The translations under genes were made by a program, and so were the position numbers. A model generated the notes under the pieces. That model was not told the origin of the DNA and made no database searches. It saw nothing but the letters and a program-made list of their open reading frames with translations. From NCBI GenBank assembly GCA_029962745.1, contig CM057158.1, positions 7,072,179 to 7,136,178 on the forward strand: a stretch of DNA of 64,000 bases, read 5' to 3'. Source of the stretch: Echinometra lucunter (taxonomy: Eukaryota; Echinodermata; Echinoidea; Camarodonta; Echinometridae). Positions 56,281 to 64,000 of the stretch are shown piece by piece (the stretch's first letter is position 1; every line of letters begins with the position of its first letter).

Positions 56281-59065
56281 AGAGCGATGCAAAGTCTTAC
56301 CCTATGGTAGTTATATCAAGGTGTATCAAGATTTGTTTTGTATGCCTGAGCGGAAAGGTAACCTTTCTACATTTTGATGTCTACACCAAGGTGAGAGCGA
56401 AAAGTTTACTTAGGTTTGAATTGATTGATGAATATGATAAGAGAATGGTTAAATGTGGTGGAAAAGGATCAGTGGCTTTAAGTTGCTAACTTCCATAGTA
56501 GGAAAGGTGCCCTGAATTGGCTTCAAATTAAAGCATGTGCATGATTAGGAGAACAAGCTGAAAGCTTGAACCAAATAAGTATGTGACATGTGCCAAGGAT
56601 GTATTTTTGAAAAAAAAAACTTCAGTCATTAGATACCATACCTGACTGTAGAGTATTCCTATTAACTATGAATGTAGGAAATATTTGGTTGTTTTTATTG
56701 GTATTTGTCCCAGTGATCTACTTCATCTAAATCACACAAGGTGCAATGATCATTATTATGTTTTGAAGCAAATTTGTGTTCTGTGCAATGCCATTGTGGT
56801 CCACTGCATGCACTTTAAGTATAATTAGTAAGTATAAGTATAGGTGTAATTCATTCTTAAATGTTCATTGTACAATCGTGTAAGCTTAGCTTTCATGTGT
56901 TCCCTATTGTTCCTATATTATTTGCACAAATGTTCATCTAGACGTCCATAGAATAGCATTTGTGAAAATGTGCATTTAACTGGCTCTCTGACTCCATATC
57001 ATTCTTGGTATGATTTTTGAAGTGAGTATATAGTCATTCACAAAGTGAGAATAGTGTTTAGTATCATTGTTAAAAGCAGTAATCCTTGTTTGATCCATGG
57101 TATATTACATGTAGAATATTCAGTTTGTGTTGTATGTAAGAGTGTGCCTGATACAATGCTTCTATAAAGAGAGCATTAGAAATTTGCAGCTGATAGGGTT
57201 GAACCAAGATATATATTTTTTATGATATATTGGATAATTTTTCTGAAGGGATGAATGTCCGACCAAGGTACACTTTTACGTCATAGTTCTCTTATGATCC
57301 TCTCTATCATTAAGCAGCAAATATAAATGATTTCTTTTTTTTTAATGGGAATTTTTTTTTTTTCAAGTTAATGATAATCTACTTTCAGTTACATATACTC
57401 CAGTAATTTTGTTCCCAAACTTCCAGTGATCGGGGTTATGGAGTAGGTAAGTTGTTCCAATCAATTGATAATGCTGCTGGAAAATATATGATCATGCTGC
57501 AAATTGTGTGAGCTTTTAGTGCATGAGTATGATTTGATCATGTTGTAGAAAAATGCTGTCATAGGGACCCTAGAATGTTTCATGTAAGTGTAGATTAATG
57601 GTTGTACAAGACTTGTACAGTGTAGTTGTCTTTCGCGCCTGATAGATACAGTATAATGTGGGGTCATGATATGTGCATTTAGCTTGTAATCATAGGGCCA
57701 TTTATACTTCTGGACTGGTGATTTATTGTGAGTAATGATTAAGATAGAAAAATTAAATTTGGTTTTTATATGATAATCAGAATTCAGCTGCTGTTTAGGA
57801 AACAAGAGGTGGATTATTTTGCTCCTTCACCCACGATCTTTTGAACTTTGAGCTGCATAATATCAGAGATTTTACTTCTTTACAAGTGATACTGTATATA
57901 ATCTTTGAAATGTTTGGACCTTATACACAACTCTAAAGGCAATTTAGATTGTTGTCATAGAAGATAGAATAGGAATCAAAATTGTCCATCATGTATGATA
58001 TTATGAGGAGTGCCATATGAAAATTATGTGCTATATTTGCGTACTACTAAGTTGTCTGTTGCATCTTTGTTATTGGAATCGTTAGATATAATCAAAGATA
58101 AGTATCCTTAACTCAGTATAAAAATCATGTATGCACAATCCTTGTTTGCTAGAAAAAGTCCTGAAATTTGTGAATCCTCCATATTTATAAAGTAGATATG
58201 TGACCTGAACATTGGGATTCCGCTGTATTCATATAGCTTCCCCTATGTTCAGTTTGGAAGAAAGTTATTCCCTTTTGTCACTAAACCTGCTGGTAGTTTA
58301 TTTTGTAAGCATTAGATGACAAGAACCACACATTTTGGTGCCATTACAATTTAAGTAGTTGTGCCTGAGATGTTGTTCAGTATACTGTAGGAAACTTTAT
58401 AGTTCTGATTATTTTTTTTAAAGGAATTTTACCACTTTAGATACATCCAGCGACCAAGAAGAAATTTGATTTGAATGAAATAAGCATTTTTGAAGTACTA
58501 ATTCATTGGCTAAGCATCTGTATCAGTTGCATTCATGCTGGAAGTGAGTTTTGATTTTTCTGTATGTACCAAACAAAAGTACATAGGACTTTTTCTGAGG
58601 TGTAGTACTTTTGCTGTAAGAGTCAATGTTTTTTTTCTTCTTGTAGCGCAAAGAGTGATATGAAAACTTAGCCTGTAGAAATGATTCTTTTTGCTTCATG
58701 CAAACTGACTGTTTACCTGTAATTAGTTTCTATTCATTGAATTCTTCAGTAAGAGCAGAAAGTACTATTTTGAATTTCTTCTGTTTTAAAAAAACCATAT
58801 ATCATTGCTCTAGGCTACTTATGCGTATGATTTTATGATTGGAGATAAAAGGGTTAGCTGGTTCTAGCTCTATATCTTCCAGAGTTTTAAAAAACACAGA
58901 GAAATTGATTATGACTGTAAATATGCATGTACAAATTAAGAGCCATTTTGATGGATACTTCATATTTTTCAAGAAGTTGTATGATTTTTTTCTTTATGAG
59001 TAAATTTGTGACTGGCACTTTTGCCTTCTTTCTTATTCAACATGTATTTTTTTGATGACGAAATA

Positions 59066-59109
59066 TCTATATATAATTATATCTATATATCTATATCTAT
59101 ATATATATT
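59066..59109. repeat. (TATC)/(TA)n low-complexity tract
   Basis: Alternating tatatc and tatata units near the end of the 3' UTR. Confidence 0.8.
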
Positions 59110-59275
59110 CCTGATGATTAGTTGTAAATTGTTTCCCTTGTGCTATTTTGTTTTGTTTTTGTTTGTTTTCAGTGTATAGTTGCAGATGTTTATTGTGAAG
59201 CCTTTATATATGTATAAAATGCTTGAATCCACTTCAGTGAGAAGTTGACGCTATGTTCCCCTTTATATTTTGATA

Positions 59276-59281
59276 AATAAA
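59276..59281 (+). terminator. Poly(A) signal AATAAA of the + strand zinc-finger gene
   Basis: First AATAAA hexamer found after the stop codon. It is followed 15-25 bases later by the GT-rich tttgtatgtgtgcttc, the usual downstream element. Confidence 0.65.
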
Positions 59282-59299
59282 GGAGTAATTTTCTTTGTA

Positions 59300-62200
59300 T
59301 GTGTGCTTCATGGGGACATAATTACAATTTGTGTCATGAATTCTCCATACAAGTTGGGCTTTGGGTCAGAATTAACCTTAGCTGGAAAAAAAAAACACCA
59401 CCAAAATCTGTAAAGGCTACAACACAAAGTCTCGAACCTACCTCAAGAATTGAACTCCTGCTTTCAATTGAATACAAGTTAATGAAAATTACATGAATAA
59501 TTATTCTTAAATGATATTGATAAAGAAACTAATAAAGACAATTTAGATTCAATTTGTGTGAATTTAACAGACTTTTAGTAAGCCTTCTGACAATCAGACA
59601 TGACCAATTCATTCTTAATAAAAAAGAAAAACCTGTTATATTTTTACTATTTTTTTGGACTGATTTGGTATATCCTTATTTATATTTCTTGGATTTCTAA
59701 CCTCTTATAATTTACACTCATCAGAATCAATTTGAAGCCTTTCTATGAAAAAAGAATTTTAAAGAAAGAAATAAGATGTTTTTAAAATATTTTTTTCTTT
59801 AAAAAAGAAAATCATTTAAATTTCAAGTATAGTACTGAAAGGACAGATAGTAAAATATTCATTACCTCAGTGTAATACTTTCTGGAGGTTTGGTTATAAA
59901 AATTTAGTGGCTGAAAGAAACAAAATTCTTGTTGCAAGAATGGACTTCCTTGGTAAATTTGGTTGAATGACATGACAAAGGCAAACATACCCTGTTAAGG
60001 TTTATGCCAGCGCTAAGAGGATATCAGTAGGCTCTGAACATCACTAAATATTTTATGCTTATGGGTAGTAGTTGCATGTGCATGTATATATTTCATGTTT
60101 TTAGGAAGGTGTTTTATTCTCTAAGCAGGCAAGAGGCTTTTATATGAAAAAAATGAGAAAAGTTATATTAAAATGAGTCAACCCCAAAACCGTCCATTAG
60201 GCAACACACTTCTATTGTCTATCATTTGTTACGACTCTAAATTTTGGATACTTTTTTTGTGATGTATTTTTAAAGATTGACATAGAAGAAAGTCTCCAAC
60301 ATAATTATCCTATATCTTTTTGCTCAGCAGAGAGCCTAAATCTAAATTTTTTAGGGTAAGTGAAGACGAGCTACTCCTATTTGTATGACACAAATCATCT
60401 ACAGTATGTGAACATTTGAAATTTAAATACCGGTAGATATGTCCTGTTATGAAATATACCGGTAGATGGTTCTCAGCAATTTATTATACCCATATGAATT
60501 ACAAATTCTATTTGATTGGTGAAAACTGCTGGAAGCAATTTTCAGGGATTAGTCGATTTCTGTTAACATAATTTTTTAATTTCTTTGTGGATTTTCTTTT
60601 TCCAAATCTTATGAACAGATTGATGTCTACTCTTAACATTGGTTAAGGATATTTTTTAATTTATGTATTTTTTAAATTATTGTTAAAGAAAGAATTCCAG
60701 ATATATAAATTGATGATGTATCTTCAAATTGGCTGATGAAGATAATTTGTCTCCATTATTCCCAAGTGGTTTTGAGTATCATAGCTAATTTGCTTGGGTC
60801 TTGGAAAGAGTACTCCACAAATATGAAACAAAATTTGTATTTTTTGTTCAAACTGTGCTTGGAGGAAAGAAAATAACCGCAAAAAATGGATACTAAAAAA
60901 AAAAAAAAAAAAAAAAGTTGCATATCTTTTTCATCAGTGATACAGTTCATTATTAGTGTTACATAACACTCTCCAAAGATGTACTTTCAGCTGCCATACA
61001 AAACTTTGTCATCATTAACCTGCTCACTTCTTACTTCACAAAATATCAATCCCATAAGACTACCGTATTGAATAATACAGTTCATTACTTAATTCATTTC
61101 AACATTGTCAAATGAAAATAAATGTAGCTTCCAAAAAAAATGTCAATAGATTTAACCCATGTGGAGATTTCCTTTTGTTTTTAAGGTTTTTGTCTAAAAG
61201 TGTTATGAGCAGAGGAATTTATTCTGTCAGGGATATTGCTCAGTGTATTTGAATTTGTATTGCGTGCACTACTGGTAGTGGTTGTGATAGCGTCTATGCT
61301 AATTGATATATTCAGACTTGTCCATTTGTATTAGAATCATGTTCGCAGAATTTTGTAAATCAAAAAGTGAAAATATAGGGTCAGGAAATGTTTGCTTTTT
61401 AAAAACATGACTGACCCCAACCTTTTTTTATATTTGTCATCATACACTTGTATGTGTCATAGTAGGTGTCATTTGCCTACACATTTTGTAAAATGCAGAG
61501 TTATGACATACGTAGGAACTATTTTGGTATTAATGTACTTAAAAACCATTGTAAATACTATTTTGCGTCGACAAGTGATATTTGTATGTGTGCAAAACAT
61601 GAAATTGCCATGCATTTAAATGCATTAAAAATGATTTTTTTGAGAAGATGAAAATTGAATTTTGAAAAGATGTAAGTCAAATGTTGCAATGTACCTCATT
61701 TTTAGAGGTACATGTATTTGTAAAACTGTTGTTAAGAAATGTTTTATTGTGGAAAAATGTTTTTTGTGTATATCTGAAATGGCTCAGAAAGACAATAAGT
61801 TGTAATGGTCAAACAATGAATGCATGTCATCTGGATTGAAAGCAAGCTGACGGGGAAAGCACATAGATACAATCATCATTTATTGTTTTGTTTTTTTTAC
61901 TTGCTGAAAAGACACAATTGATAGAAAATATGCAGAGATTTGTATAGAGGAGTATTCAAAGAGGGATATTTATTGCTTTACAGATACTACTTCACAGATA
62001 TTACTTCACATAGACGATAAATGTCTATGTATACTGAAAGCACAGCATATTTCACTCATTTCTGTCCCAGTATTTAGTGAAAGGTATCAAGAATATTTCC
62101 TCCTGCCCTTTATCAAAAGTAGCCCTGAAAAATCCAGTTATACCGGTATGCTGTAAATGGCTTTTCAGAAAGGGAAGTTTTCAAAACTTCATAGCCATGA

Positions 62201-64000
62201 ACATTCAAGGTATACATGTTTAACTTTTGCATCAGCATTGTTTGGAATCACTCTAAAATATGATTTAACAAGTACCTCAGTTTGGCTTCATGAATTGTTG
62301 ATTAATTCTCTTCCTTCCTGTGAAAGACGACTGTTAGCAGTGGAAGGAAAATTGCAAAAAGGCCTCATTTCCGCATGTAAAAAGAATGAGATATTACATC
62401 ATACAGACATGTGTCTGGTACCAACAAGCTGATGTTACATGTACCATCTCTTTGGAGCAAGAGGCTGTTAAAACAATAAGATATGAGATAATGCCTTTCT
62501 GGCTCCAAATAGATGGCATATACGTGTATCATACATTTTTGTTCAACAAAATAGCTTGTTTGTCAAGCTCTATTCGTCAGAATCCCATTGATTTTATGTA
62601 AACGACCCAAACGACATGACACGTTTGGATGAAGGACATGACTTTAATATTCCATTTCTTGCAGTGGTTCTCCACTACATACCAGCCACTGAATATCTAT
62701 TGTCACCAAGTATCTTTAAGTATGCTCTTCTTTGGCTATTTCATTTCAGGACTCACCACTCAAGAAAACTCTCATTGTGTATACAATTTCCCCGTAAGGG
62801 GGCTATTATGAAATCTCTTTGTCAGAATTACGGTATGGTTGTGTCTGTTCAAGTGAAATCCTCATCTGTGTGCACTTGAAAAGATGATTACATTCTGCAG
62901 AAGTTAGTTAAGATGTTTAGAGAATTTAACCACTTGAGATGTTGTGTCATTTTATTAAGATATTCCGATCACTTTCTTCTCATTATGTCATAATATAGAT
63001 GAAACTCATATTTCTTTTAGATTTTGGATTCATGAGTGCTTGGAGAAATGCAGTCAGGAAGAAAACAACATTTTCTTTAAGTTGTCCATCATAAAGTGGG
63101 AAAACTTTTTTCATCACAACGTGCATGTTTCACACGTGTAGAAAACTTTCTCCTGCCCCCATACTGGAAAGGTTCATTAACCGATAGTGCCCACCTCTGT
63201 ACAAATGGAGAGATTACAGGAATCAAATGGAAGTGACAACTTTCATAGTAGAATAATTTGGATTCCCAGTAATGTAATGATATTGATAACAGGAGGAACT
63301 CTTTGTATGAACTCACTGCATTGGTCTGTATTCACTGGAAGATAGAATAAAAGGAAATAAGGAGCAACAAGACGTCAATTTCGTCATCAAAAGAAATGTG
63401 TCTCCATTTCGAATAGACTCTTATTCTGTTTAAAAAACAAACCAATAACCCACCCCAAACAAAAAGAAATCTTGCAAAATATGACAGATTCACAACACCC
63501 ACTTGTTAATTCCATGAAAGGCTCTCTATCCATATATCTGTACTTCTAAATTGACCAGCATGTTTTTAAATGTACCCATGTATGTACTACATGTATACAT
63601 TACACTCTTGCATTCAATCAAACTGTATTCTTGGTGAAAACTGGTAGAAATTTTCTCCAGCAGTATAATCCTTTCAAAGGCATAATTACCACCGCAGTGT
63701 GGGGGTGTCTTTTTTTTTTTCAGTTGGATGCTGAAAATGCCACTTATGAGGATAAGGTCATTCATAGCCTTGATCCAATCTTCGTTGTTGATGCTTGCAA
63801 TATGCATGGGCGTGTTTCTTCGGCATGGACACGTGGAAAAGGGTACTGATGGAACGTGTATCATGGAAGGAGGACCTAAAGCTTGAAGATGGGTCAAAAC
63901 TGTAAGAGCTTTTGACATCATTATCCTAATTAGCATAGATGAAGACGATTTGAAGTATGTCGTGAAGGCAGTTGCGATGTCTCCTATCTCCAGACTGCAC
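59300..64000. other. Downstream region without a supported gene
   Basis: AT-rich, largely unique sequence. A run of about 20 A lies at 60895-60916. At 63711-63721 a pyrimidine tract and cag could serve as an acceptor for a short open stretch (LDAENATYEDKVIHSLDPIF...), but no donor or similarity supports an exon. Otherwise nothing recognised. Confidence 0.5.

Larger units (their letters stand above)
56281..59300 (+). other. 3' UTR of the + strand zinc-finger gene
   Basis: About 3 kb of AT-rich single-copy sequence between the stop and the first AATAAA at 59276. No splice-consistent coding signal or transposon was seen in it. A (TATC)n-like AT repeat occurs at 59066-59109. Confidence 0.6.

Noticed and set aside
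63526..63936. 136-codon - strand frame at the right edge, and a possible + strand exon after 63721
   Set aside because: Neither has a matching donor/acceptor pair or known motif; the window ends too soon to judge.

Overview
The window is eukaryotic genomic DNA: AT-rich, split by introns, and densely seeded with short inverted-repeat transposons, LINE tails and microsatellites. The very frequent ACATGTAC-type palindromes, the repeat types and the exon similarity to animal Vac14 suggest a marine invertebrate deuterostome, most likely a sea urchin. That placement is inference; no species marker is present.

From 1 to about 14.5 kb the + strand holds the 3' two thirds of VAC14, the HEAT-repeat scaffold of the PIKfyve/FIG4 complex that makes PI(3,5)P2 on endosomes and lysosomes. 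Thirteen exons (234-13980) join in one continuous phase to give 578 residues up to the stop; the 5' exons lie outside the window. Two introns look like minor-spliceosome (U12) introns. One has a perfect AT-type donor but needs a non-canonical AA 3' end. The other contains a truncated second copy of the exon before it. The introns also carry a 12-copy G-rich minisatellite, two long foldback elements, piggyBac-like and pogo-like short elements and a tRNA-type SINE.

From 14.5 to 22.4 kb no convincing gene is seen: only microsatellites, MITEs and a LINE remnant. From 26656 to 31367 the - strand carries one 4.7-kb exon coding for a 1563-residue, Ser/Thr/Asn/Gln-rich protein with C2H2-type zinc fingers at its extreme C-terminus. 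Its 5' exon(s) lie at higher coordinates and were not found. The 31.4-52.6 kb stretch has no convincing coding exon; it holds many mobile elements and some unique sequence that may be regulatory. On the + strand, three exons (52562-56280) encode a second protein of about 902 residues, with a tandem pair of C2H2 fingers near the N-terminus, a long disordered middle and one C2H2 finger near the C-terminus. Its 3' UTR runs about 3 kb to a poly(A) signal at 59276. The last 4.7 kb shows no supported gene.

The two zinc-finger genes are divergent (head to head, about 21 kb apart) and built alike: most of the protein in one large exon, low-complexity body, few fingers. I recognise neither as a named family. 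VAC14 is functionally unrelated to them as far as the sequence shows. The most unusual signals are the AT-AA U12 intron, the partial exon duplication inside the other U12 intron, and the pair of unfamiliar zinc-finger proteins.
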